Shown here one piece after another: positions 51,683 through 61,694 of a stretch of 64,000 bases of DNA. The translations under genes and the position numbers were made by a program. The number at the start of each line of letters is the position of its first letter. Position 1 is the first letter of the stretch. The DNA is from Diploptera punctata. Taxonomy: Eukaryota > Arthropoda > Insecta > Blattodea > Blaberidae. The notes below the pieces were generated by a model. The model ran no database searches. It was not told the origin of the DNA and worked only from the letters and a program-made list of their open reading frames with translations. The stretch spans positions 107,001-171,000 of the forward strand of contig JASPKZ010004561.1 in NCBI GenBank assembly GCA_030220185.1. Reading direction: 5' to 3'.

Positions 51683-52457
51683 ATTACATTACTTTATTAT
51701 ATTATATTATATTATATTATATTATATTATATTTATTATATTATATTATATTATATTATATTATATTATATTATATTATATTATATTATATTATATTATA
51801 TTATTTATATTATATTATATTATATTATATTATTATATTATATTATATTTATATTATATTATATTATATTATATTACATTATATTATATTACATTACATT
51901 ACATTACATTACATACATTACATTACATTACATTACATTACTATATTATATTATATTATATTATATATTATATTGTCATTGCATTGCATTGCATTGCATT
52001 GCATTGCATTGCATGCATTGCATTGCATTGCATTGCATTGCATTGCATTACATTGCATTACATTACATTACATTACATTACATTACATTACATTACATTA
52101 CATTACATTATATTATATTACATTTTATTATATTACATTACATTACATTACATTACATTACATTCATTACATTACATTACATTACATTACATTACATTAC
52201 ATTAGATTACATTAGATTACATTATATTATATTATATTATATTATATTATATATATTATATTATATTATATTATATATATTATATTATATTATATTATAT
52301 TATATTATATTATATTATATTATATATTATATTATATTACATTATATTACATTATATTACATTATATTATATTATATTATATTATATTATATTATATTAT
52401 ATTATATTATATTATATTATATTATATTATTATATTATATTATATTATATTATTATA
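51683..52457. repeat. ~775-bp pentanucleotide array
   Basis: Blocks of (TTATA)n, (TTACA)n and (TTGCA)n with TTTATA breaks. The sequence has an open 310-codon frame (Tyr/Ile/Leu/His) only because of its period; it is not a gene. Confidence 0.95.
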
Positions 52458-52576
52458 ATCAACTCATTTTGATTTAAACTAAGTAAGATTTTAAAATACA
52501 TTTTTATTGAGGACCGAAAAAATATTGGAACTATCCATTTTAAGTGTGATGTGAAATCAATTTTTATAAAAGCTTC

Positions 52577-52580
<4 letters not shown>

Positions 52581-52622
<42 letters not shown>
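52581..52622. repeat. (TA)n microsatellite
   Basis: About 21 TA units. A second TA run lies at 52768-52815, so the tRNA-like sequence between them is bracketed. Confidence 0.95.
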
Positions 52623-52626
<4 letters not shown>

Positions 52627-52672
52627 AGAATACTACATATATAAGAAAACATATAAATGTTTGTGTTAGGAT

Positions 52673-52746
52673 TCCTGAGTGGCTCAGATGGTTAGAGCGC
52701 TAAACGTACAGAATTTAGAGACTCGGGTTCAAATCCCGACTCAGGC
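52673..52746 (+). tRNA. tRNA-like gene (second type)
   Basis: CCTGAG/CTCAGG acceptor, GCTC/GAGC D arm, TCGGG TTCAAAT CCCGA T arm and CTAAA/TTTAG anticodon stem around a 9-base loop CGTACAGAA. Ends ATTTATTTTTCTTTTCC (T run). Good cloverleaf apart from the oversized loop; probably a tRNA pseudogene or SINE head. Confidence 0.5.
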
Positions 52747-52762
52747 ATTTATTTTTCTTTTC

Positions 52763-52813
<51 letters not shown>

Positions 52814-52817
<4 letters not shown>

Positions 52818-53174
52818 TGCTCTATGGATCAGAAGCCTGGATACATAAAAAACAAGATCTAAGTAGGATAACGGCGGCAGAAATGAAATTTTTGAGATCT
52901 GTTAAAGGGTGCACTAAGGAAGACAGAATCAAGAACACAGAAATAAGACAGGAACTTGAAATATTGCAATAACTGATAAAATAGATACATATAGACAAAA
53001 ATGGAAGCAACACATAGACAGAATGAATGAAGATAGATATCCAAAACAAATAACAAAATACAAACCTAAAGGCACCCGAGATGTGGGCAGACCTAGAAAG
53101 AGATGGGCTGAAGTCGGAACGGGTCAACAGATCTAATCCATGAATGCAGATGATGATGATGATGATGATGATGA
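52814..53174 (+). mobile_element. Non-LTR 3' fragment with (ATG)n tail
   Basis: The + strand encodes LLYGSEAWIHKKQDLSRITA, EMKFLRSVKGCTKEDRIK, and after shifts RDVGRPRKRWAEVGT-type sequence, ending (GATGAT)n. Confidence 0.75.
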
Positions 53175-53195
53175 TATATATACACACACATACAT

Positions 53196-53507
53196 ATCCA
53201 ACCATAGTAAATCTACCCGAGGACAGGTCTTTCACTGCAATCATAGCATTTTCATGCTATGCTTTGCAGCTTTACTAGGAAATTATAAGTGTGGTAGCTT
53301 CCCGTTGCTTTGCACACCGGTGAAGGATGATAATGATGGCCGGATGATTTTCGGGGATCGTTGGGCCCTAAGCTTCCTGACATTTGCCTTACAGGTGAGG
53401 ACATCCCCCGAAGAAACCTCACCCAGGAGCCTGTCCCGACCGGGAATAGAACCCGGGCCCGCTGCGTAACAAGGCAGCACGCTACCTCGAGACCACAGCG
53501 GTAGACA
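53196..53507 (-). mobile_element. SINE family 1
   Basis: Complete body and tRNA-like head on the reverse strand (CTCGAGGTAGC, GGTTCTATTCC). Confidence 0.8.
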
Positions 53508-53582
53508 TATGTATATTTGCCTATATAAATGTCTATCAACCTAATCTTTCTACAAAAACTTTTTTGAAGAGAAAAATTATAC

Positions 53583-53655
53583 GCTCAGACCGGGACTTGA
53601 ACCCGGGACCCTTGGTTCTCTAGACCAAGTGCTCTACCAACTGAGCTACTTGAGC
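53583..53655 (-). tRNA. tRNA-like array copy 1
   Basis: Standard unit; acceptor has one change (CTACTTGAGC). Confidence 0.55.
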
Positions 53656-53875
53656 AAGTACCGATCTAAACGCAAATCCTTCTCTATATACATTGTAATT
53701 CCCATCCACCAAATGCTATGAAGCCATGCTTCTATCTTGCAAAGGGCGGCTCCTCTATTAAGAAGACATATTTGGGAATTATACATTACAGCCAGTACGG
53801 CTTTTTCCATGTTATTATTATTGATTTCGTACATCTCAATGATGGATAAATCATATTTGAAGAGAAAAATTATAC

Positions 53876-53947
53876 GCTCACACCGGGACTTGAACCCGGG
53901 ACCCTTGGTTCTCTAGACCAAGTGCTCTACCACTGAGCTACCTGAGC
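53876..53947 (-). tRNA. tRNA-like array copy 2
   Basis: One base deleted in the D loop (CTACCACTGAGC) and a GTGTGAGC 3' end. Confidence 0.5.
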
Positions 53948-54167
53948 AAGTACCGATCTAAACGCAAATCCTTCTCTATATACATTGTAATTCCCATCCA
54001 CCAAATGCTATGAAGCCATGCTTCTATCTTGCAAAGGGCGGCTCCTCTATTAAGAAGACATATTTGGGAATTATACATTACAGCCAGTACGGCTTTTTCC
54101 ATGTTATTATTATTGATTTCGTACATCTCAATGATGGATAAATCATATTTGAAGAGAAAAATTATAC

Positions 54168-54240
54168 GCTCACACCGGGACTTGAACCCGGGACCCTTGG
54201 TTCTCTAGACCAAGTGCTCTACCAACTGAGCTACCTGAGC
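54168..54240 (-). tRNA. tRNA-like array copy 3
   Basis: Full 73 bp, 3' acceptor GTGTGAGC instead of GTCTGAGC. Confidence 0.55.
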
Positions 54241-54459
54241 AAATACCGATCTAAACGCAATCCTTCTCTATATACATTGTAATTCCCATCCACCAAATGC
54301 TATGAAGCCATGCTTCTATCTTACAAAGGGCGGCTCCTCTATTAAGAAGACATATTTGGGAATTATACATTACAGCCAGTACGGCTTTTTCCATGTTATT
54401 ATTATTGATTTCGTACATCTCAATGATGGATAAATCATATTTGAAGAGAAAAATTATAC

Positions 54460-54532
54460 GCTCACACCGGGACTTGAACCCGGGACCCTTGGTTCTCTAG
54501 ACCAAGTGCTCTACCAACTGAGCTACCTGAGC
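54460..54532 (-). tRNA. tRNA-like array copy 4
   Basis: Full 73 bp with the same GTGTGAGC variant. Last minus-strand copy before the inversion junction. Confidence 0.55.
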
Positions 54533-54824
54533 AAGTACCGATCTAAACGCAAATCCTTCTCTATATACATTGTAATTCCCATTATATACATTGTAGCTCA
54601 GACCGGGTAATTTTTCTCTTCAAATATGATTTATCCATCATTGAGATGTACGAAATCAATAATAATAACATGGAAAAAGCCGTACTGGCTGTAATGTATA
54701 ATTCCCAAATATGTCTTCTTAATAGAGGAGCCGCCCTTTGCAAGATAGAAGCATGGCTTCATAGCATTTGGTGGATGGGAATTACAATGTATATAGAGAA
54801 GGATTTGCGTTTAGATCGGTACTT

Positions 54825-54897
54825 GCTCAGGTAGCTCAGTTGGTAGAGCACTTGGTCTAGAGAACCAAGGGTCCCGGGTTCAAGTCCCGGTGTGAGC
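54825..54897 (+). tRNA. tRNA-like array copy 5
   Basis: First plus-strand copy. It carries GTGTGAGC, the variant of copies 2-4, linking the two sides of the inversion. Confidence 0.55.
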
Positions 54898-55117
54898 GTA
54901 TAATTTTTCTCTTCAAATATGATTTATCCATCATTGAGATGTACGAAATCAATAATAATAACATGGAAAAAGCCGTACTGGCTGTAATGTATAATTCCCA
55001 AATATGTCTTCTTAATAGAGGAGCCGCCCTTTGCAAGATAGAAGCATGGCTTCATAGCATTTGGTGGATGGGAATTACAATGTATATAGAGAAGGATTTG
55101 CGTTTAGATCGGTACTT

Positions 55118-55191
55118 GCTCAGGTAGCTCAGTTGGTAGAGCACTTGGTCTAGAGAACCAAGGGTCCCGGGTTCAAGTCCCCGGTCCGAGC
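55118..55191 (+). tRNA. tRNA-like array copy 6
   Basis: One extra C in the T arm and a CCGAGC 3' end. Confidence 0.5.
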
Positions 55192-55411
55192 GTATAATTT
55201 TTCTCTTCAAATATGATTTATCCATCATTGAGATGTACGAAATCAATAATAATAACATGGAAAAAGCCGTACTGGCTGTAATGTATAATTCCCAAATATG
55301 TCTTCTTAATAGAGGAGCCGCCCTTTGCAAGATAGAAGCATGGCTTCATAGCATTTGGTGGATGGGAATTACAATGTATATAGAGAAGGATTTGCGTTTA
55401 GATCGGTACTT

Positions 55412-55483
55412 GCTCAGGTAGCTCAGTTGGTAGAGCACTTGGTCTAGAGAACCAAGGGTCCCGGGTTCAAGTCCGGTCTGAGT
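55412..55483 (+). tRNA. tRNA-like array copy 7
   Basis: Two bases lost from the T stem (AAGTCCGGTCTG) and a final C-to-T change; probably not foldable. Confidence 0.45.
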
Positions 55484-55703
55484 GTATAATTTTTCTCTTC
55501 AAATATGATTTATCCATCATTGAGATGTACGAAATCAATAATAAAAACTTGGAAAAAGCCGTACTGGCTGTAATGTATAATTCCCAAATATGTCTTCTTA
55601 ATAAAGGAGCCGCCCTTTGCAAGATAGAAGCATGGCTTCATAGCATTTGGTGGATGGGAATTACAATGTATATAGAGAAGGATTTGCGTTTAGATCGGTA
55701 CTT

Positions 55704-55776
55704 GCTCAGGTAGCTCAGTTGGTAGAGCACTTGGTCTAGAGAACCAAGGGTCCCGGGTTCAAGTCCCGGTCTGAGC
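55704..55776 (+). tRNA. tRNA-like array copy 8
   Basis: Intact consensus. The spacer before it has AAAACTTGG and ATAAAGG variants, as at 40030-40130. Confidence 0.55.
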
Positions 55777-55996
55777 GTATAATTTTTCTCTTCAAATATG
55801 ATTTATCCATCATTGAGATGTACGAAATCAATAATAATAACATGGAAAAAGCCGTACTGGCTGTAATGTATAATTCCCAAATATGTCTTCTTAATAGAGG
55901 AGCCGCCCTTTGCAAGATAGAAGCATGGCTTCATAGCATTTGGTGGATGGGAATTACAATGTATATAGAGAAGGATTTGCGTTTAGATCGGTACTT

Positions 55997-56069
55997 GCTC
56001 AGGTAGCTCAGTTGGTAGAGCACTTGGTCTAGAGAACCAAGGGTCCCGGGTTCAAGTCCCGGTCTGAGC
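55997..56069 (+). tRNA. tRNA-like array copy 9
   Basis: Intact consensus with all arms paired. Confidence 0.55.
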
Positions 56070-56290
56070 GTATAATTTTTCTCTTCAAATATGATTTATC
56101 CATCATTGAGATGTACGAAATCAATAATAATAACATGGAAAAAGCCGTACTGGCTGTAATGTATAATTCCCAAATATGTCTTCTTAATAGAGGAGCCGCC
56201 CTTTGCAAGATAGAAGCATGGCTTCAATAGCATTTGGTGGATGGGAATTACAATGTATATAGAGAAGGATTTGCGTTTAGATCGGTACTT

Positions 56291-56364
56291 GCTCAGGTAG
56301 TCCAGTTGGTAAGAGCACTTGGTCTAGAGAACCAAGGGTCCCGGGTTCAAGTCCCGGTCTGAGC
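56291..56364 (+). tRNA. tRNA-like array copy 10
   Basis: D arm damaged (TAGTCCAGTTGGTAAGAGC). Confidence 0.45.
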
Positions 56365-56584
56365 GTATAATTTTTCTCTTCAAATATGATTTATCCATCA
56401 TTGAGATGTACGAAATCAATAATAATAACATGGAAAAAGCCGTACTGGCTGTAATGTATAATTCCCAAATATGTCTTCTTAATAAAGGAGCCGCCCTTTG
56501 CAAGATAGAAGCATGGCTTCATAGCATTTGGTGGATGGGAATTACAATGTATATAGAGAAGGATTTGCGTTTAGATCGGTACTT

Positions 56585-56657
56585 GCTCAGGTAGCTCAGT
56601 TGGTAGAGCACATGGTCTAGAGAACCAAGGGTCCCGGGTTCGAGTCCCGGTCTGAGC
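56585..56657 (+). tRNA. tRNA-like array copy 11
   Basis: Subtype with CATGG in the anticodon stem and TTCGAGT in the T loop. Confidence 0.5.
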
Positions 56658-56877
56658 GTATAATTTTTCTCTTCAAATATGATTTATCCATCATTGAGAT
56701 GTACGAAATCAATAATAATAACATGGAAAAAGCCGTACTGGCTGTAATGTATAATTCCCAAATATGTCTTCTTAATAAAGGAGCCGCCCTTTGCAAGATA
56801 GAAGCATGGCTTCATAGCATTTGGTGGATGGGAATTACAATGTATATAGAGAAGGATTTGCGTTTAGATCGGTACTT

Positions 56878-56950
56878 GCTCAGGTAGCTCAGTTGGTAGA
56901 GCACATGGTCTAGAGAACCAAGGGTCCCGGGTTCGAGTCCCGGTCTGAGC
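56878..56950 (+). tRNA. tRNA-like array copy 12
   Basis: Same subtype as copy 11. Confidence 0.5.
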
Positions 56951-57170
56951 GTATAATTTTTCTCTTCAAATATGATTTATCCATCATTGAGATGTACGAA
57001 ATCAATAATAATAACATGGAAAAAGCCGTACTGGCTGTAATGTATAATTCCCAAATATGTCTTCTTAATAAAGGAGCCGCCCTTTGCAAGATAGAAGCAT
57101 GGCTTCATAGCATTTGGTGGATGGGAATTACAATGTATATAGAGAAGGATTTGCGTTTAGATCGGTACTT

Positions 57171-57243
57171 GCTCAGGTAGCTCAGTTGGTAGAGCACATG
57201 GTCTAGAGAACCAAGGGTCCCGGGTTCGAGTCCCGGTCTGAGC
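57171..57243 (+). tRNA. tRNA-like array copy 13
   Basis: Same subtype as copies 11-12; last unit before the array ends near 57302. Confidence 0.5.
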
Positions 57244-57605
57244 GTATAATTTTTCTCTTCAAATATGATTTATCCATCATTGAGATGTACGAAATCAATA
57301 ATAAAACAAAAACTTTGTTCATGATTTTGATTAGAAATATAATCAAAACTGTGATTGTGTAAAACTGTCTTTACTTTAGTATTGTTTGTAAATCGCATTC
57401 TACTCGTATCTATAAAATATAATATTTGTGTGTGTCAGTATACCCCAGTTATATTACATGGATGCGAAAAATGGACTCTTACTTTAAGGGAGGTAAGAAG
57501 ATTACGAGTATTTGAGAATAAAGTTCTTAGGACAATTTTTGGGCCAAAAAGAGATGGACAGGTGAATGGAGAAAACTACATAACAGTGAGCTACATGATA
57601 TGTAT

Positions 57606-58550
57606 CATCATCATTGGCGTGAGGATCCTTTTAGTTTGACCTTCGCCTCCCTCATAAAAACCATCCATTCTCTTCGGTCAGTGGCCTTATTTCTCCAATT
57701 TGTTATGCCAATCTTCCGTAGGTCCGCCTGTACATAGTCCACCCATCGTAACCTAGGCCTCCCAACTGTTCTCCTTCCATCCAGTTTAGCGTTTGATATC
57801 CTGGGCAAACGTGTCTCGTTCATTCTGCAATTATCGTCCAACCATTCGATATGTCTAACTTTCTTCTTCTTCTTCTTCTTCTTCTTCATGAAATTAGGCC
57901 TTTTGACCTGTTTTCACATCAAGTGGGATTTAATGAATCCTCCCATCTAGTAAATGGGCGTCCAACATTTCTATGTCCTATTGGTTTGTACTTTAGTAAC
58001 AGCTGAGGGATTCTATCTGTAGGCATTCTCTTGACATGTTCATACCAGTTGTTTCTCATGTTGTCAATTCTATTTGTTAAATTGAAAATATTTAAGTCCT
58101 TCCTAATATCCTCACTTCTTTTCTTGTCCAAAATTGTCACACCTGCTACTGAACGTAGGAACTTCATTTCTGCAGTTTCTATTTTCCTTCTGTCTGAACG
58201 GTTAAGAGTCCAATTTTCACTTGCATATGTTAAGACAGGCACTGCCATCATTTTGTAAAATTTTAGTTGTGTGCTCCTAAAAGTTTTATTTTTCGGTGCC
58301 CGTCTTATAGCGCCACACATTCTGTAAAATCTATTAAATTTAATATTAATATCTTCCTTCTGGCAGTATGATACATTGCATCCTAAATAATTAAAAATTG
58401 TTCACCTGTTGTATTATACTGTTATTAATACTGATTTTACATGCCATTACTGAATGCCATTACTTTCGATTTACTTTCAGAGATTGTCTATCAATGTTTA
58501 ACTTTAATATCTATAACTGTATCGTTATCTTTACATAGGTAATATATTTC
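57606..58550 (-). mobile_element. Two abutting antisense non-LTR fragments
   Basis: Bracketed by ACATGATATGTAT at 57593-57605 and 58551-58563. The reverse strand of 57606-57860 encodes DGRRTVGRPRLRWVDYVQAD. That of 57860-58500 encodes FYKMMAVPVLTYASENWTLN, EMKFLRSVAGVTILDKKRS and GHRNVGRPFTRWEDSLNP with an (AAG)n tail at 57861-57886. One may be inserted at the other's 5' end. Confidence 0.75.
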
Positions 58551-58740
58551 ACATGATATGTATAGGAAACAAAAATAATAAGAACCGCTAAGTTCGTAAA
58601 CTGCGAAGGACAGGACATATGGCACGTGTGGGGGATGAAAGAGATACATGGAAGCATCTGGTAGGAAAACCAGGGGGAAAACGCCCTGTTAGTAGACGAA
58701 GGATGAGGTAGAAAAATAACATTAACTATGATTTGAAGGA

Positions 58741-59042
58741 GGGGGCACGCCGTAGCGTAGTGGTTAAGGCACTGAGCTACAAGCCGGAGGGTCGGGGGTT
58801 CAAGTCCCGTTGGGGTCAGGATTTTTAAACTGACCCAAACCCTCTGGCGGCACTATGACCCTGGGGTCGACTCAGCCTCTAACGGAAATGAGTACCAGAC
58901 GCTTGTTCTGGGGGTAAAGGCGGCCATCACGCAGGGCTGACAACCCGGCTGACATAAAGTGCCGATTGTCTAGAAAAAGTGGGAACCTTAACCTCCTACT
59001 ACCCCAAGGGCCTCCGGGCCTGTTGTGGGATCACTTTACTTT
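58741..59042 (+). mobile_element. tRNA-derived SINE, family 3
   Basis: Perfect 15-bp duplication CTATGATTTGAAGGA (58726-58740 and 59043-59057). Head GTAGCGTAGTGGTTAAGGCA with B box GGTTCAAGTCC; body with GACCCTGGGGTCGACTCAGC. Only one copy in the window. Confidence 0.85.
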
Positions 59043-59317
59043 CTATGATTTGAAGGAAGCAGATTATGCAGGGGATGATTGGAAAACATTAGCTAAGGAT
59101 AGGTATGTATGGAGAGCTTATGTCCGCGCGGCCCTGAACCTATTGGTTCGATATTGATAGAGCTACTTAGTGTCAGTATACCAATAAACTAATCTTTGGA
59201 TTCCTATTACTTTTTCTTTACTTCTTAATTGTAGACGCTTTAACATCTAACATTATCTTCGCATCTAAAATCTTTGGTTGTATCCGTTGGACTGTGAATT
59301 TATATTCTATTCTATAG

Positions 59318-59607
59318 TAATTCTGCCCGAGGTCAGGTCTTTCACTGCAATCATAGCATTTTCATGCTATGTTTTGCAGCTTTACTAAGGGATTATAGGT
59401 GTGGTAGCTTCCTGTTGCTTTCCACACCGGATATGGATGATGATAATTATTATAAGGATGATGAAGATGATGATGATGGCCGGATGATTTTCGGGGACCA
59501 TTGGGCCCTAAGCTTCCTGGAATTTGTCTTACAGGTGAGAAAAAAACCCGAAAAAAATCACCCAGAAGCCTGTCCCGTTGCGTGACAAGAAACCACAGCG
59601 GTGGACC
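59318..59607 (-). mobile_element. SINE family 1
   Basis: Body complete (TAATTCTGCCCGAGGTCAGG), with a deletion in the tRNA-like head (B box mostly lost). Confidence 0.75.
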
Positions 59608-59616
59608 GAATTTATA

Positions 59617-59985
59617 TTACTTACTTACTCACTGGCACTATCGAACCCGTAGGTTCATGGCTCGCGGACATAAGCTCTCCATACATCCCTATCCTGAGCT
59701 AATGCTTTCCAATCATTCCCTGTATATACTACTTCCCTCAAATCATAGTTAATATTATTCTCCCACCTCATTCTTTGTCTACCAACTGGGCGTTTTCCCT
59801 CTGGCTTTCCTACAAGAAGCTTCCATGCAAGTATTTCATTCCCCATACACGCAACATGTCCTGTCCATCGCAGTCTACGAGACTTAACTGTTCTTATTAT
59901 ATCTGGCTTCCTACAAAGACCATGTAGCTCATTGTTATGTAGTCTTCTCCATTCACCTGTCTGTTCAACTCTCTTTGGTCCAAAT
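59617..59985 (-). mobile_element. 5'-truncated RTE copy
   Basis: Inverted (TAAG)n tail then RTE 3' sequence to CTCTCTTTGGTCCAAATTAT. Confidence 0.86.
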
Positions 59986-59999
59986 TATAGGATGATTAT

Positions 60000-60160
60000 G
60001 ATGGGAAATGGTGTTCGGGGACTATTTGGGCCTTAAGGTTTCCTGATAGGCGAGGAAAATCTAAAAAAAAATCTCACCCATCAAATTTGATCCGACCGGG
60101 GATCGAACCCGGGCCATCTGTGTATGAGGAAACGACGTTACCTCGAGACCACATGGGAGG
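60000..60160 (-). mobile_element. SINE related to family 1
   Basis: The reverse strand has a tRNA-like head (CTCGAGGTAACG, GGTTCGATCCC) and a diverged body (CCGAACACCATTTCC). A subfamily. Confidence 0.6.
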
Positions 60161-60236
60161 TAAAAATACCTACCAAGGAAATTGTCTGACAACTTCTTTG
60201 CTAGCCCTGGGAAATGTTGAGGAAAGATAGCTAAGT

Positions 60237-60650
60237 TCTTCTTCTTCTTCTTTTTCTAAGCCCATGTTTCCCTTAACAGAGATTTAGGCGCTCTCCCCCT
60301 ACAGGGAAGAATTTGAACCATACTGATTTCGTTACACTTGTTTCGTATAGATGTCATTTGAGTGGTCCGTGGTCAGCGTTCCGCCTCATACTGACATCTA
60401 GGAAACCAAAATAGTACTAGGACAGGAAAATTCGGTAAATTTTGCTTAGAGGCCTTTTTCATTCAGGCTTAAGGATCTTTTACGAGCCTGAAAATCTTCA
60501 GACTCGGGACCCACGGCTTAAAGTCCCTCCCGGAGGACTTGCTCCTTGGATTTTTCCATCCTAAAAAATCCATCGACTCCGGCCGGGTTGGAACCCGCGG
60601 CCCTCGGGACCAGAGGCAAGGAGCATAGCCACTAGTCCACCGCGGTCGAC

Positions 60651-60652
<2 letters not shown>
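60237..60652 (-). mobile_element. SINE family 2
   Basis: Full-length on the reverse strand with a (GAA)n tail at the left edge and the head CGCGGTGGACTAGTGG at the right. Confidence 0.83.

Positions 60653-60712
<60 letters not shown>
60653..60712. repeat. (TAA)n microsatellite
   Basis: About 19 units next to the SINE head. Confidence 0.95.
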
Positions 60713-60974
60713 TAATTAATATACAGAGCGAAATGTTAACTTGCGAATCTAATATCGCACTTTAAACTTGTTACATATTGCACAACTATTTATATGACAG
60801 TGTTGTGAATAAGAGAAAACTTTGAACGAAATCTTATCGCGGAAAAAGTGCAACATGTTTGATCATGAAAAAGACAGTGTAGGTTGGAGATATTCAGATG
60901 TTTGAAGAAACCGGATATTTGAATCAATGAAATATTGTTCCTGAATGACCCCCACGAGCCAATTTCCCGAAGTA

Positions 60975-61535
60975 CAGAGTGATTCAGAAATATGGCTATA
61001 CGTTTGATCGCATTTTGCGACGAAAATATTATTATTAAAGGAAATATGATGTTATAATTGGAAAGGGAATCCTTCAAATTACAATAGAACAAAACAAAAC
61101 AAATCACTGCTCAAGTGCAGCTTGGCGGGTTGATTTTTGTGGGCTAGCGTCGAACGCCTCCACAATTCTATTCGTTGTTTCTGTATCCGTGCTAATGCGA
61201 GGCCTTCCAGGAGGTTTTATTTTCTGCATCCTTCCCGTTTCCAGAAGTCGTTTTCTCCACTTCCCCACAGTCGACGGCTGCAATGTTACTTTAAACTCAC
61301 GTATTGCGGCCTCGCGATCATTAGCGTAGGTTATTGCCCATGCAGCAATTGTAATTTGCTGTTGCATATTCAACGCCATTTTGACTAATGACGTAAGTTC
61401 TACAGTGTTTTGTTTTATTCCATTTTTGTAATTTGAATGATTGCTTTTCCAACGGTAATTTCATATTTAATGTAATTGTAATATTTCCATCACACAACGC
61501 GATCAAACGTATAGCCATATTTATGATTCACCCCG
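60975..61535 (-). mobile_element. TIR element with TA duplication (Tc1/mariner-IS630 type)
   Basis: Terminal inverted repeats of ~40 bp (CAGAGTGATTCAGAAATATG left; CATATTTATGATTCACCCCG right, plus CTATACGTTTGATCGC in both), flanked by TA. 561 bp, non-autonomous. Confidence 0.78.
61104..61379 (-). pseudogene. Helix-turn-helix transposase N-terminal fragment
   Basis: A 91-codon ORF on the reverse strand. It contains a homeodomain-like HTH (DREAAIREFKVTLQPSTVGK), then KIKPPGRPRISTDTETTNRI (a GRPR minor-groove-type linker) and FDASPQKSTRQAALEQ, the start of a second HTH. No DDE domain fits before the left TIR. Either a remnant or a DNA-binding-only product. Confidence 0.65.
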
Positions 61536-61694
61536 TACTCCATTAATTTATGTGTAACATTTATGAAATTGAAGAAGAAATGGATAATGATGATAACAAT
61601 TCAAAACCAACATTTCTCTTGATGATCAAGGAAAAATCACAAAAGCGTGCAGACTTCCAGCCGCAGGAGTTTAAACCTGGGACCTCTCGAACAC

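Larger units (their letters stand above)
53566..57302. repeat. Tandem array of ~293-bp tRNA-like units with an inversion
   Basis: Thirteen units, each a 73-bp tRNA-like gene plus ~220 bp of spacer. Four are on the minus strand (53566-~54575), then a scrambled junction (54575-54605) and nine on the plus strand. Spacing is 292-294 bp. Copies are nearly identical, so the array is young. Each spacer begins with ATAATTTTTCTC. Confidence 0.95.
57449..59155 (+). mobile_element. RTE copy split by two insertions
   Basis: RTE pieces lie at 57449-57605, 58551-58740 and 59058-59155 (ending CCTATTGGTTCGAT). They are separated by a 945-bp retroelement block and a SINE, each with its own target duplication. 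Confidence 0.83.

Noticed and set aside
51545..52477. 310-codon Tyr/Ile/Leu/His-rich ORF
   Set aside because: It is translation of a pentanucleotide array fused to an RTE reverse strand; low complexity with no gene features.
53646..57180. Identical 62-codon ORF (MYEINNNNMEKAV...) in most array units
   Set aside because: It lies in the spacer and ends inside the tRNA-like gene. Its identity reflects recent duplication of the whole unit, not coding constraint.
53566..57302. CRISPR-like regular repeats
   Set aside because: Units are ~293 bp, spacers are as conserved as the repeats, and the genome is eukaryotic.
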